Part shown: positions 16,551 to 25,035 of the stretch, one piece after another | Layout: each line of letters begins with the position of its first letter | Position numbering within the stretch: position 1 is the first letter of the stretch | DNA from: Flavobacterium sp. HJJ | GTDB lineage: Bacteria; Bacteroidota; Bacteroidia; Flavobacteriales; Flavobacteriaceae | Direction: 5' to 3' | Assembly (NCBI RefSeq): GCF_015351475.1 | Contig: NZ_JADKPR010000004.1 | Location: 1 to 64,000 of the forward strand | DNA length: 64,000 nucleotides | Translations under genes and position numbers: made by a program | The notes under the pieces: model-generated | The model's database searches: none | Told to the model about the DNA's origin: nothing | What the model saw: the letters and a program-made list of their open reading frames with translations, nothing else

Positions 16551-17258
16551 TTACATCTGGCTCAAAATCTCTTTTTTGAAAGCATCATATTCACCCTGCA
16601 TAATCAATCCGTTATCAAGGAGTTTTTTATAATTCTGCAATTTTGCAAAAAGTTCGTCCTGCGATAATCCGCTGTTAATTTTCTCTCTAGAAGCAGCTGA
16701 ACTTTCAGCAAAAGGTTCGGCTTGATTAGAAACAACCGGCATAATTTCGGCAAAATCAGTTACTTCTTCCGTTTCCATTTCTTCAATCAGCTCCGATTCC
16801 TGAATCAATTCTGGAACATTTTCTTCGTTAATTACTGATGCCGCTACAGGAGCTGCTGTTCCGTTTTTCAAAATATCCAATTGTTCTTTGGCAAACGTAG
16901 CAATTTTTCTAGCTTGAATTTTAGGAATATAATCGATAGAAACCTGAACCTGTGTTTTGGTCGAAAATGAAAATTCAGAACCTAAAATATTTTCTTTCAT
17001 AAACGTGCCTTCAATTTCGTCCCAGGTAAAATCGGTAAAATTCATTGAAAGCCCCATATTTTTAGGCTGACAAATAATAATTCTTTTATTGGTCACCACA
17101 ATACTATCCGGAAAAACAGTAATAGCTGGTTTTTTCTGAACGGCGATATACCCTACTTCTTCATTTTTCATCAATAAATCATTCAGTTTTGAAGTAATTT
17201 TTTCGATGGCTTTTGGATCTTGTTCTTCGTTAAGGAACTTTTTAAGATTATCAATCAT
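16551..17258 (-). CDS. PH domain (YdjM/bPH-like) and SHOCT domain protein
   Basis: This 235-residue cytoplasmic protein has an N-terminal bacterial PH-like domain (about residues 30-125, with SIVVTNKRIIICQPK and FTDFTWDEIEGTFM). An acidic, low-complexity linker follows (about 135-195). The C-terminus is a SHOCT motif (LSQDELFAKLQNYKKLLDNG, then LIMQGEYDAFKKEIL). SHOCT is a short oligomerisation motif common at the ends of bacterial proteins. No enzymatic role is expected and the partner is unknown. It is convergent to the DUF4407 gene. Confidence 0.82.
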   Translation of the reverse strand: MIDNLKKFLNEEQDPKAIEKITSKLNDLLMKNEEVGYIAVQKKPAITVFPDSIVVTNKRIIICQPKNMGLSMNFTDFTWDEIEGTFMKENILGSEFSFSTKTQVQVSIDYIPKIQARKIATFAKEQLDILKNGTAAPVAASVINEENVPELIQESELIEEMETEEVTDFAEIMPVVSNQAEPFAESSAASREKINSGLSQDELFAKLQNYKKLLDNGLIMQGEYDAFKKEILSQM

Positions 17259-17342
17259 AGTATTTTATTTGAAAGTGTCTGATGTTTTTGAACAAAAGTA
17301 ATGTCTATTTTTCTAATTGCTTCTGCTATTCTGTAAAATATT

Positions 17343-17711
17343 TTACTCTAGGTCAATAATTTCAGTTTGAATTTTCTTCGTTAAACTTTTAAAAACCAAT
17401 TCATAGGAATGATCAATTAATTCTTTCAGCAGTGCATTCGGAACATCTTGATTTACGCTAATTGTGTTCCAATGCACTTTGCTCATATGAAAACCGGGCT
17501 GTATGGCATCATATTCGGCACGCAGTTCTTGTGCACGCTCAGGATCACATTTCAGATTCATATGCGGATTTCCTTTTTCCCACTGCAATAAAGATGATAG
17601 AGCAAACATCTTTCCGCCTACTTTAAATACCAAAGTATCTTCATCAAAAGGGAAATGTTCCGTAACTCCTTTCTTGGAAAGACAATATTCGTAATACGTT
17701 TCTAAGTTCAT
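17343..17711 (-). CDS. MmcQ/YjbR family protein
   Basis: This 122-residue protein matches the MmcQ/YjbR family (CyaY-like fold). It has the N-terminal TYYEYCLSKKGVTEHFPFDE, the central LVFKVGGKMFAL and the conserved FHMSKVHWNTI segment. Members are described as possible double-wing DNA-binding proteins, with no established role. Its ATG abuts the stop of the DUF4260 gene. Together with the GNAT gene it forms a tight three-gene minus-strand unit. Confidence 0.88.
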   Translation of the reverse strand: MNLETYYEYCLSKKGVTEHFPFDEDTLVFKVGGKMFALSSLLQWEKGNPHMNLKCDPERAQELRAEYDAIQPGFHMSKVHWNTISVNQDVPNALLKELIDHSYELVFKSLTKKIQTEIIDLE

Positions 17712-18062
17712 TTATTTTCCAATTTCACCCAAGTGGGTATATTTAAAACCTGTTTCATATTTTAATCCATAACCAAACATCCTGTCCATAGACGAATGCG
17801 CAAATAAAATAACACCAATAAGCTCAACCGTTTCATTGGAACAAAAAATACCGACAAGATAAAAAACAATCGCTATGCCTCTGTGATGGGCTAAATTATA
17901 ACAAAATGCGCCAATTCTATCTCCAAAGAGATAACCTATCATAGAAAAATCAGGTACTAAAATTAAAACCAAGAACCACCACCAAGCATAGTTCAATTGG
18001 TTAAAAAAGTAAATACCGAGTACAAACAATCCTAATTCTTCGAGTTTGATAACTGTTTTCAT
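17712..18062 (-). CDS. DUF4260 family membrane protein
   Basis: This 116-residue protein has three to four membrane helices and the DUF4260 signatures FLVLILVPDFSMIGYLFG, YNLAHHRG and AHSSMDRMFGYGLKY. Family function is unknown. It overlaps the upstream GNAT gene by 4 bp (stop of one within start of the other) and is followed without a gap by the MmcQ-like gene, so the three are translationally coupled. Confidence 0.88.
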   Translation of the reverse strand: MKTVIKLEELGLFVLGIYFFNQLNYAWWWFLVLILVPDFSMIGYLFGDRIGAFCYNLAHHRGIAIVFYLVGIFCSNETVELIGVILFAHSSMDRMFGYGLKYETGFKYTHLGEIGK

Positions 18063-18469
18063 GATACTATTTTTTCCATCATTTTTTCTGGGTGCGCCAA
18101 GGCCTTAAAACCAAATTTCTCATATAAAAAATGAGCATCAGATGTAGCCAGACGCCATATTTTTACTTCCTGCAATTGCGGTTCTTTCATCATAGCGTCA
18201 ATTAAAATCGAAGAATATCCTTTTCCTCTGTGTTCTTCGGCTATAAAAACATCCATTACATAAGCAAAAACGACATAATCAGTGATAACCCTCGCAAAAC
18301 CAAATTGGACATCGTCCTTATAAATCCCAAAACAAATCGAACTATCAATTGTTTTTTGAACTTCATCAATGGTTCTTCCCGCAGCCCAATAAATATCTTT
18401 CAAAAAATCCTGGATAAAAGGAACATTTAATTGTTGTTTATCTGTAGAAACGTAAATCTTACTGTCCAT
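18059..18469 (-). CDS. GNAT family N-acetyltransferase
   Basis: This 136-residue protein has the acetyl-CoA-binding motif A of GNAT enzymes (VFIAEEHRGKGYSSILIDAM) near residue 75, preceded by the strand FARVITDYVVFAYVMDV. It ends with the usual FLYEKFGFKAL segment. The substrate cannot be deduced. It heads the three-gene unit GNAT, DUF4260, MmcQ. Confidence 0.88.
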   Translation of the reverse strand: MDSKIYVSTDKQQLNVPFIQDFLKDIYWAAGRTIDEVQKTIDSSICFGIYKDDVQFGFARVITDYVVFAYVMDVFIAEEHRGKGYSSILIDAMMKEPQLQEVKIWRLATSDAHFLYEKFGFKALAHPEKMMEKIVS

Positions 18470-18483
18470 ATTTTAAATAAAAA

Positions 18484-19536
18484 TTAAAGTCTTAATTTAT
18501 AACCGATTTTATTCACTGGCTTGCTGATAAATTTTGGCGCATCAAATCGGTAACCAAAATACAACAATCCAAACGAACCACCATTTGAAACAACCTGGTT
18601 TTTACTTTCATTATAAAAACTGGAATTGAAATTAAAGTTGACTCCAAATAGAATTCGATCCGAATTATATCCAAGTCTTAGCCCGCCAGTAAGAGTGGTC
18701 AAAAAATAATCATGCTTTTCTTTTTTTTGAATTCCTAATTCATCTGTTGTAGAATTCAGGAATTTTACTCCAAGAGCTGTTGTTAAATTAGGCGCCACAT
18801 AAAACTTTTTATGAATAATAAAATTATAAAAATAACCAATCCCCACACTTACATCATATTCATTTTGATACGTCTTTAAAATATCAGTTTCCAAAGAAAT
18901 CTTTTTATAATCATATATTAGTGTTGGGATAAAACTTCCTGCACTTTCTTTTTGCCACTCAGTAAACGATGTGATGCTTTTTAATGAAAAATTGGGATTG
19001 AAAATATACGATGTTGACATTCCGTATTTGGTTATTTTTAAATCTGGAAATTGAATATAAGGGGCAATATCAGGTTTCCAATCTGGTAAAAAATCCTGAG
19101 TGTTTGCGATATAATATCCTTTGATCCTGCTGTAATCAACCGTCTGAAGCCATTTTCCAAGAAAAAAACGAAAATTATATTCTGAAAATTTAGATTTTCC
19201 TTTTACATCTTCATCTTTATTTCCTCCTATAAACTGAGGATAAAATCCGTAACTAAAACCTATAAATTTATAATCTGCAGATAAAAACACTTTGTAATTA
19301 TTATTGGTTTCCAAATCCAGATTGCCACCATTTTTGTCTTCCAAAATTTGTGAGTCAGTTTGCGTACTAAGATTAGTTCTAATCAAAATCTCATCGGGAT
19401 AAAACACAAATTTAGAACTGTCTCGTTCTTTTTTTTGACCAAAAACAGTCCCGTTTCCTAAAAGCAAAATAGCAAAAAACAATGCTATTTTAAGCAAATA
19501 TTGGTTATGGCAACTTCTATATTTCCGTGTTTTCAA
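18484..19536 (-). CDS. DUF4421 family outer membrane protein
   Basis: This 350-residue protein has an N-terminal signal peptide (hydrophobic core ALFFAILLLGNGTVFG) and the DUF4421 opening FVFYPDEILIRTNLSTQTDS. It then shows alternating beta-strands with YKFIGFSYGFYPQFIGG and a terminal YFGYRF segment, consistent with an outer-membrane beta-barrel. No function is established for the family. It lies 10 bp after the cyclase-family gene on the same strand and may be cotranscribed with it. Confidence 0.78.
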   Translation of the reverse strand: MKTRKYRSCHNQYLLKIALFFAILLLGNGTVFGQKKERDSSKFVFYPDEILIRTNLSTQTDSQILEDKNGGNLDLETNNNYKVFLSADYKFIGFSYGFYPQFIGGNKDEDVKGKSKFSEYNFRFFLGKWLQTVDYSRIKGYYIANTQDFLPDWKPDIAPYIQFPDLKITKYGMSTSYIFNPNFSLKSITSFTEWQKESAGSFIPTLIYDYKKISLETDILKTYQNEYDVSVGIGYFYNFIIHKKFYVAPNLTTALGVKFLNSTTDELGIQKKEKHDYFLTTLTGGLRLGYNSDRILFGVNFNFNSSFYNESKNQVVSNGGSFGLLYFGYRFDAPKFISKPVNKIGYKLRL

Positions 19537-19546
19537 TCCTTAGATT

Positions 19547-20314
19547 TTACAAAATAGAATATAAAACAGGCTTGCTTGGACTCGCATCATTTTCAAAAGA
19601 AGCGATTTGAAGATTCAACAGATAACTACCGTCTTCGATTTCATCAGGAACAAAAATCATTTCAGTTATCGTACAATCTAATCGCGCATCAGGATTTAAA
19701 TCATTAACATCTTTTACTTTCCAAAAAGCTTTATGTGCCAATAATTTCCCTTCGTCATGTTCTTTGTCCACACTCGGCAAATCGATCAGCAAATGTTTGA
19801 TGCCGCTTTCGCGAATGAAATGTGCTGCATCTTCTGCCAGATAAGGCGGATTGGTATTCGAATATTTCAGTGATTTTTTTATTTTGAAATTGGGTAATGT
19901 TCGGATAATTATTGCTTCGGGAGTTTTAACGCCTAATGCTTTCTTTATCTGATTTCTCGTTATTACCAAATCTTCTCCCTGCATTTCCGGCACAACCGAA
20001 ACCAATTCAGCCAAAAAGAAAAACTGCTTCAGCCATTGATTAATGCTGTAAAAATCCCGTGTAATATGACCGAGACATTCAGTATGAGTTCCGTGTCCAT
20101 GGGGGTTAAAAAAGATATTATTAAAATTGGTCGATGATTTCCCTTCGGAAACCTTACCTATCCAATCGCCAAAAACAACAGGCTCAATTATGGGTTTTTC
20201 TAAATACCAGGCAATCGGATTTTCATCAGTATTCGTCAATGGAATTGAAATATCAATGGGTTTTGATAAATCGACTTTAAACATATTATTGTTATGTTGG
20301 ATTGATGCTTTCAT
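19547..20314 (-). CDS. Cyclase family protein (kynurenine formamidase-like)
   Basis: This 255-residue protein has the metal-binding motif of the cyclase/KynB superfamily, NPHGHGTHTECLGHI, near residue 75 and further family segments (EAIIIRTLP, HLLIDLPSVDKEHDEG). Such enzymes hydrolyse amides such as N-formylkynurenine or act as manganese-dependent cyclases and hydrolases. No tryptophan-catabolism genes are adjacent, so the substrate is unassigned. Confidence 0.83.
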   Translation of the reverse strand: MKASIQHNNNMFKVDLSKPIDISIPLTNTDENPIAWYLEKPIIEPVVFGDWIGKVSEGKSSTNFNNIFFNPHGHGTHTECLGHITRDFYSINQWLKQFFFLAELVSVVPEMQGEDLVITRNQIKKALGVKTPEAIIIRTLPNFKIKKSLKYSNTNPPYLAEDAAHFIRESGIKHLLIDLPSVDKEHDEGKLLAHKAFWKVKDVNDLNPDARLDCTITEMIFVPDEIEDGSYLLNLQIASFENDASPSKPVLYSIL

Positions 20315-20401
20315 AGTTATTTAACCGCAAGGTTTATGTTTTACTTTAGTCGAGAAGTTCGCAAAGTAATTTTACTGTATTACAAAATTAAAAACTTCCA
20401 C

Positions 20402-21772
20402 CTAATCTCCCCCGCACCCTCCACAGGAACTTCCGCAGCTTGATCCACAGCTTGATCCGCAGGAAGACGAACTGCTTGAATCTCCATAACTGCTATTATT
20501 ATTACTTTCATTTATTATGGGTGCAAATGAGCTGCCTAAATAAATACTGCCTAATAAGAAATACTGCCAATCCCAAGAACTAAAATTATTTCTTTCCGGG
20601 TATAATTGTACTAGCTTTTTATATACTTCAGGAATTATCGATTTAGTGAATTTGCTCCTTAAACTTCTTAAAAATGTAAAACTGATAAAAACTAAAATGA
20701 CCGAAATAAAAACCAATAAAAGTATTGGCTTCCCCCTTTGAAAACCAATCGCCATCCGTGAGCATCCAATTAAAAACAAACTAAAAATTACAGCACAGTT
20801 CAAAACTAATAATTTTGAAAATTGTTTAGAGTTCAAAATAATTTCATCAATATAATTTGTAGAATTCTTTATCTGAATAAAAACCGGTTTCATCTTCATT
20901 TTATTCAAAATATAAAAATATTGAATATTTTTATAGGCTTTCAGCTCATCCATTATTGCTTTATCAAATGGATTATCCTCCTCTTTGTTTTTTAAAATAT
21001 TTACCTTTTTATCAGCCGAAATAGATACAAATTCATCAACTATTAACTGATTTACATATCCATGAATTACATTGTCTAATTTTCCAGTCTGCATATAGAT
21101 TAACTCCGTTGGTGTTAAGTTGCTAAATATGGTATTAAAAGACAATTTTGTATAAAGGTTATTTAAAAAGTTTTTATTGTACTGGTTTAAAAAAAGCAAT
21201 GAGAAGATTATTATTCCGATATATCCGATTACAAAAAAAGGATTGTTTATTCTGAGATAAACAGGCTTTATAAAATAGCAAAATGGCAAAAACAGTACAA
21301 TCAATATTCCGATGCTCAATTGAAGATATTGATTATAACTATACTTTGATTCATCTAAAAGAAATGTATCAGACAAATTATCATAATTCCAAAATTCTTC
21401 AGGCTGTTTACCAAAAGATCTCTCATAAAACACTTGTGTAGATTCCTTAGCCTGAGCAAATTTTTCTTTTTCTGCTCTATTATGCGTAGATGGAATATGT
21501 TCTATTCTCTTGCCCAAAACACCACAAAACTCATTATACAATTGGGTAAAAACAAGATGCTGATGCCACACAATGTCAACAATAGCTGAGGGAGAAACCA
21601 TCACATTTGAAGCAGCTGCCAAAAACATAAATTTTTTATATTCCAAAATTGCTTTTTGGGTATAATTAATTGTCCATTTGTTTTCATAAGCTAATCTTGT
21701 AGAAAAACCGTATTCTGATATTGGAAAATCAAAATTATAGGCTTCAATTTTTGCCCAAAGGGTGCTATCCAT
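20402..21772 (-). CDS. Membrane protein with glycine-rich-domain N-terminus and Cys/Gly-rich tail (TIGR04222-like)
   Basis: This 456-residue protein begins with a soluble domain (VDIVWHQHLVFTQLYNEFCG, then HIPSTHNRAEKEKFAQAKES) that resembles the glycine-rich-domain (DUF1399-like) proteins. Helices follow near 150-168, 180-195, 325-345 and 355-370. The last 22 residues are an extreme repeat of Ser-Cys-Gly triplets ending in CGGCGGD. Cys/Gly-rich tails occur in TIGR04222-type membrane proteins, where a peptide-modification role has been suspected but not shown. It shows no obvious operon partner, although the HemW-like gene lies 19 bp upstream on the same strand. Confidence 0.7.
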   Translation of the reverse strand: MDSTLWAKIEAYNFDFPISEYGFSTRLAYENKWTINYTQKAILEYKKFMFLAAASNVMVSPSAIVDIVWHQHLVFTQLYNEFCGVLGKRIEHIPSTHNRAEKEKFAQAKESTQVFYERSFGKQPEEFWNYDNLSDTFLLDESKYSYNQYLQLSIGILIVLFLPFCYFIKPVYLRINNPFFVIGYIGIIIFSLLFLNQYNKNFLNNLYTKLSFNTIFSNLTPTELIYMQTGKLDNVIHGYVNQLIVDEFVSISADKKVNILKNKEEDNPFDKAIMDELKAYKNIQYFYILNKMKMKPVFIQIKNSTNYIDEIILNSKQFSKLLVLNCAVIFSLFLIGCSRMAIGFQRGKPILLLVFISVILVFISFTFLRSLRSKFTKSIIPEVYKKLVQLYPERNNFSSWDWQYFLLGSIYLGSSFAPIINESNNNSSYGDSSSSSSCGSSCGSSCGSSCGGCGGD

Positions 21773-21791
21773 TTTTATTATTTTAACTATT

Positions 21792-22925
21792 TCATTCCAA
21801 ATTTAAATAAAATAAATCCGAAGCAATTCCATCTGTCAGGAATTTTCCTTTTGAAGTTGGTTTCAAAATATTGTTTTCAATTGAAAGCAAGCCGTCGTTT
21901 AGATATTTCTGAGCTTGTTTACGCAAATAGTTTAAATAATCAATTCCAAATTCCGCTTCAATTCTTTCCAAAGAAACACCCCAAATTGTTCGAAGACCCG
22001 TCATAATATATTCATTGTAACGGTCGGCGATGGATAAAACTTCTATTTCATTCGGTAATTTATCTTCTTGAATAGATTTTAAATAAAGAGGATTATTGGA
22101 AACATTCCAGCTGCGGGAAACTCCGTCATAACTATGAGCAGACGGACCAATTCCAATATACTTTTTCCTCAGCCAATAAGCCGAATTGTTCTTCGAGAAA
22201 TAATTTTCCTTTCCAAAATTAGACAGCTCATAATGAATAAAATCATTTGCTTCCAATGTCTCGACTAAAATTGCAAAATGTTCCTGAGCCGATTCATCGT
22301 TAGGTTTTGCTATTTTTCCAGTTTGAATGAGTTTGTTCAAAGCTGTTTTGGGTTCGACCGTTAGAGCATAACTTGATATGTGCGGTATTCCAAAACTCAA
22401 AGCGGTTTCGATATTTTGTTTCCATCTTTCGTTACTCATTCCCGGAATTCCATATATCAGATCCAATGAAATATTATCGAAATATTGGGTTGCAAATTCT
22501 AAACATTCTTTGGCTTCCGCCGAATTATGAGCGCGATTCATCATTTTCAAATCATCTTCGAAGAAAGACTGGATTCCGATGCTTAGCCGATTAATTGAAG
22601 TCTTGGACAATTCGATTATTCGATCTCTTGATAAATCATCGGGATTGGCTTCTAGAGTGATTTCGGGATTCTCAGAAACTCTGTAGTAAGCAGATATTTC
22701 TGAAATCAAAAATCTAATATCTAAAATCTGCAATACTGAAGGTGTTCCTCCGCCGAAATAAATAGTTTCTACCACTTCGTTTTCAAACTCATTTTTACGC
22801 ATTCGGATTTCTTTGGCAATAGCCAAAACCATTTCATCTTTCTTCTTCATCGAAGTCGAAAAATGAAAATCGCAGTAATGACAAGCCTGCTTGCAGAATG
22901 GTATGTGTATATAGATTCCTGACAT
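21792..22925 (-). CDS. hemW: HemW-like radical SAM protein (coproporphyrinogen III oxidase homologue)
   Basis: From the ATG at 22925 this is a 377-residue radical SAM protein. The cluster motif CKQACHYC (Cys11, 15, 18) is followed by YFGGGTPS, LEANPDDL, SIGIQSFFEDDLKMMNRAHN and SLDLIYGIPGM, the HemN/HemW pattern. HemW proteins are usually haem chaperones rather than true oxidases. A longer ORF starts at 22970, but that would place a strong hairpin inside the coding region, so 22925 is preferred. Confidence 0.88.
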   Translation of the reverse strand: MSGIYIHIPFCKQACHYCDFHFSTSMKKKDEMVLAIAKEIRMRKNEFENEVVETIYFGGGTPSVLQILDIRFLISEISAYYRVSENPEITLEANPDDLSRDRIIELSKTSINRLSIGIQSFFEDDLKMMNRAHNSAEAKECLEFATQYFDNISLDLIYGIPGMSNERWKQNIETALSFGIPHISSYALTVEPKTALNKLIQTGKIAKPNDESAQEHFAILVETLEANDFIHYELSNFGKENYFSKNNSAYWLRKKYIGIGPSAHSYDGVSRSWNVSNNPLYLKSIQEDKLPNEIEVLSIADRYNEYIMTGLRTIWGVSLERIEAEFGIDYLNYLRKQAQKYLNDGLLSIENNILKPTSKGKFLTDGIASDLFYLNLE

Positions 22926-22933
22926 AATAAAAA

Positions 22934-22957
22934 AAGAGCAAGTTAAATCTTGCTCTT
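22934..22957 (-). terminator. Hairpin terminator immediately upstream of the hemW start
   Basis: Arms AAGAGCAAG and CTTGCTCTT have a 6-nt loop and are followed by a T-run on the minus strand. It fits as terminator of the lipoprotein gene 23044-23934 but sits only 8 bp before the hemW ATG, so it may act as an attenuator for hemW. Confidence 0.7.
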
Positions 22958-23043
22958 GAATAATTACCATTAATCTCCGATAAAATTAAAAATATCTTTA
23001 ATTTCTCTTCAGAGATTAATTTTATATTTAGGTATATTGTTAT

Positions 23044-23934
23044 TTATCTCCCTTCTTTAAACTTTCCATTTGTAATGACAATTTTTGAATTATTAACAGG
23101 ATTAGTTGCTGTCAAACTAAAAGTCCCCTCCACATAAACATCATTTACAATAGTGTAAGTTATAGTGCCTGAAACATTATAAACTACATATTCATGTGTT
23201 GCTAAATCAAATTTCATAAAAGAAATTCTGTTGTAAGAAGCATTGCTTGTAAAAGGGAATGTACCCGTTTTAACATCAGCTTTTGGAAAAACAATTCCTA
23301 AACTATATTCTCCATCATTCTCCACATTAAGTGTTGTAATTTTGTCAAAACCTATCAATTCAGTAGAACTGTCAAGCGACATACCATGCCAGTCTTTGCC
23401 ATCCAACTTTGCAAAAGTTCCCAATCCGGGAATATCAGCAGTCAAATCTTTATAAGAAACGGTAAACGAACCGCTTACTGGAATGAATTTTGTTGGATCT
23501 GTAATATAATTTGCCTCGTAATCGTATCCATGTTCATATAATTTACCCGAAAATTTTACTTTTACCGTTTTATTGGCTGTATTAAGTTCCTCTAAAGTAA
23601 AAGTAAAAGTATTAGAGGTAAAAACATCTGAAACTTCATGCTTAACTACAGAACTTGTTACTGAAGTACCATCAGTAAATCCTTCGTACAAGTTCCCATA
23701 AACATTAAATACAAAATTAACTCCAATTCCGTCAGATGTTACACCTTCAACTTGTATGTAATCATCTATTTTTTTTGCTTCCCATGAACTTACTTTTTTT
23801 GTTTCGTTATTATAAACTAAGTCAAAAGATCCGCCTGTTGTTTGATTATTATTGTCATTACTATCATCTCCCGAAGAACATGATGTGATAAGAACTGTAA
23901 ATAGAATAAAAGCAATAAATTTAATTTTAATCAT
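23044..23934 (-). CDS. Lipoprotein of unknown function (DUF6252-like repeats)
   Basis: This 296-residue protein has a lipobox (ITSC, Cys19) followed by an acidic, Asn-rich tether. It contains two similar beta-rich halves: an N-terminal half (FDLVYNNETKKVSSWEAKKI) and a second half (FAKLDGKDWHGMSLDSS), each followed by a G-I-V/N-F strand and a gain-of-mass segment ending in FSLTATNPVNNSKI. The pattern recalls DUF6252-like lipoproteins, but I am not sure. No enzymatic motif is visible. It ends before the terminator at 22934-22957. Confidence 0.65.
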   Translation of the reverse strand: MIKIKFIAFILFTVLITSCSSGDDSNDNNNQTTGGSFDLVYNNETKKVSSWEAKKIDDYIQVEGVTSDGIGVNFVFNVYGNLYEGFTDGTSVTSSVVKHEVSDVFTSNTFTFTLEELNTANKTVKVKFSGKLYEHGYDYEANYITDPTKFIPVSGSFTVSYKDLTADIPGLGTFAKLDGKDWHGMSLDSSTELIGFDKITTLNVENDGEYSLGIVFPKADVKTGTFPFTSNASYNRISFMKFDLATHEYVVYNVSGTITYTIVNDVYVEGTFSLTATNPVNNSKIVITNGKFKEGR

Positions 23935-23970
23935 TATTTAAAAAGGTTAAGTTATTTTTTACAAATATAC

Positions 23971-24525
23971 TTATTTTTTTACTCTATCTTCATTCAGTTT
24001 CACAAAAGCATCCCAGCCAGAATAGCTTTTACCCGCAACAATTTTACCCGAATTGAAAAAGTGACAAACCGCAGCCGCCAAGCCATCTGTAGAATCCAGA
24101 TTTTTAGGCAGTTCTTTTAAACCTAATAACTGCTGAAGCATTTTGGCAACTTGTTCTTTGGTAGCATTTCCGTTTCCGGTAATTGCCATTTTTATTTTTT
24201 TGGGTTCGTATTCGGTAATTGGAATATCTCTGGAAAGTCCTGCAGCCATTGCTACGCCCTGCGCTCTTCCTAATTTTAACATGGATTGTACGTTCTTGCC
24301 AAAGAAAGGAGCTTCAATCGCTATTTCGTCTGGATTGTGGGTTTCGATTAACTCGATGGTACGTTCAAAAATAACTCTCAGTTTTTGGTAATGATTGTCG
24401 TATTTGGACAGCTGCAGTTCGTTGAGCTGCAAGAATTCCATTTTCTTGTTAACAATTTTTATCAATCCAAAACCCATAATCGTGGTTCCGGGGTCTATTC
24501 CTAATATAATGCGTTCTTTTGTCAA
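23971..24525 (-). CDS. ruvC: Crossover junction endodeoxyribonuclease RuvC
   Basis: This 184-residue enzyme resolves Holliday junctions during homologous recombination, acting as a dimer with RuvAB. The acidic catalytic residues are in the expected places: LGIDPGT (Asp11), IAIEAPFF (near residue 72) and LDSTDGLAAAVCHFF (near 145). KLGRAQGVAM is also typical. Length is normal. It is encoded on its own in an 8-bp-spaced pair with the DUF1003 gene upstream. Confidence 0.95.
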   Translation of the reverse strand: MTKERIILGIDPGTTIMGFGLIKIVNKKMEFLQLNELQLSKYDNHYQKLRVIFERTIELIETHNPDEIAIEAPFFGKNVQSMLKLGRAQGVAMAAGLSRDIPITEYEPKKIKMAITGNGNATKEQVAKMLQQLLGLKELPKNLDSTDGLAAAVCHFFNSGKIVAGKSYSGWDAFVKLNEDRVKK

Positions 24526-24533
24526 AGTTTGTT

Positions 24534-24956
24534 TTATTTAGCCGAATTGCTTTCCATTTCTTCGAGCATCTTAATTATTTTATCCAATTTTTCGACTTCG
24601 ATTTTATCCAATCGAATTGCCAGTGCTTCAATTTCGAGTTTTGCATCAACATTAGTCTGATAATCCGATTGCGCCTGAATCCTGTCTCTTTCGCTCTGTC
24701 TGTTTTGCGACATCATAATAATCGGTGCAGCATAAGCAGCCTGAGTCGAGAAAAGAAGATTCAGTAATATAAAAGGATATGCATCCCAGTGATACACATA
24801 ACCAACGAGGTTCAATCCCATCCAAATCATCACAAAAATGGTCTGAAGAATAATAAACTTCCAAGATCCCATTCCCTTGGCCACCCAATCGGCCAAACGG
24901 CTCCCAAAGCCTAATGCTTCATGGTGTTTTTCGTGCCACGTTTTGTTGTTGCTCAT
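24534..24956 (-). CDS. DUF1003 family membrane protein
   Basis: This 140-residue protein shows the DUF1003 core: GSWKFIILQTIFVMIWMGLN, then DAYPFILLNLLFSTQAAYAAP and IIMMSQNRQSERDR. It has two membrane helices and a C-terminal coiled coil. Function is not established. It precedes ruvC by 8 bp on the same strand and is probably cotranscribed with it. Confidence 0.9.
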   Translation of the reverse strand: MSNNKTWHEKHHEALGFGSRLADWVAKGMGSWKFIILQTIFVMIWMGLNLVGYVYHWDAYPFILLNLLFSTQAAYAAPIIMMSQNRQSERDRIQAQSDYQTNVDAKLEIEALAIRLDKIEVEKLDKIIKMLEEMESNSAK

Positions 24957-25035
24957 TTCTTTTTAGTATTAGATTTACGAATCTCTGTTTGACTTTATGC
25001 TATCTTGTATAATAGTTTTTCCTTTACTTTGCGGT

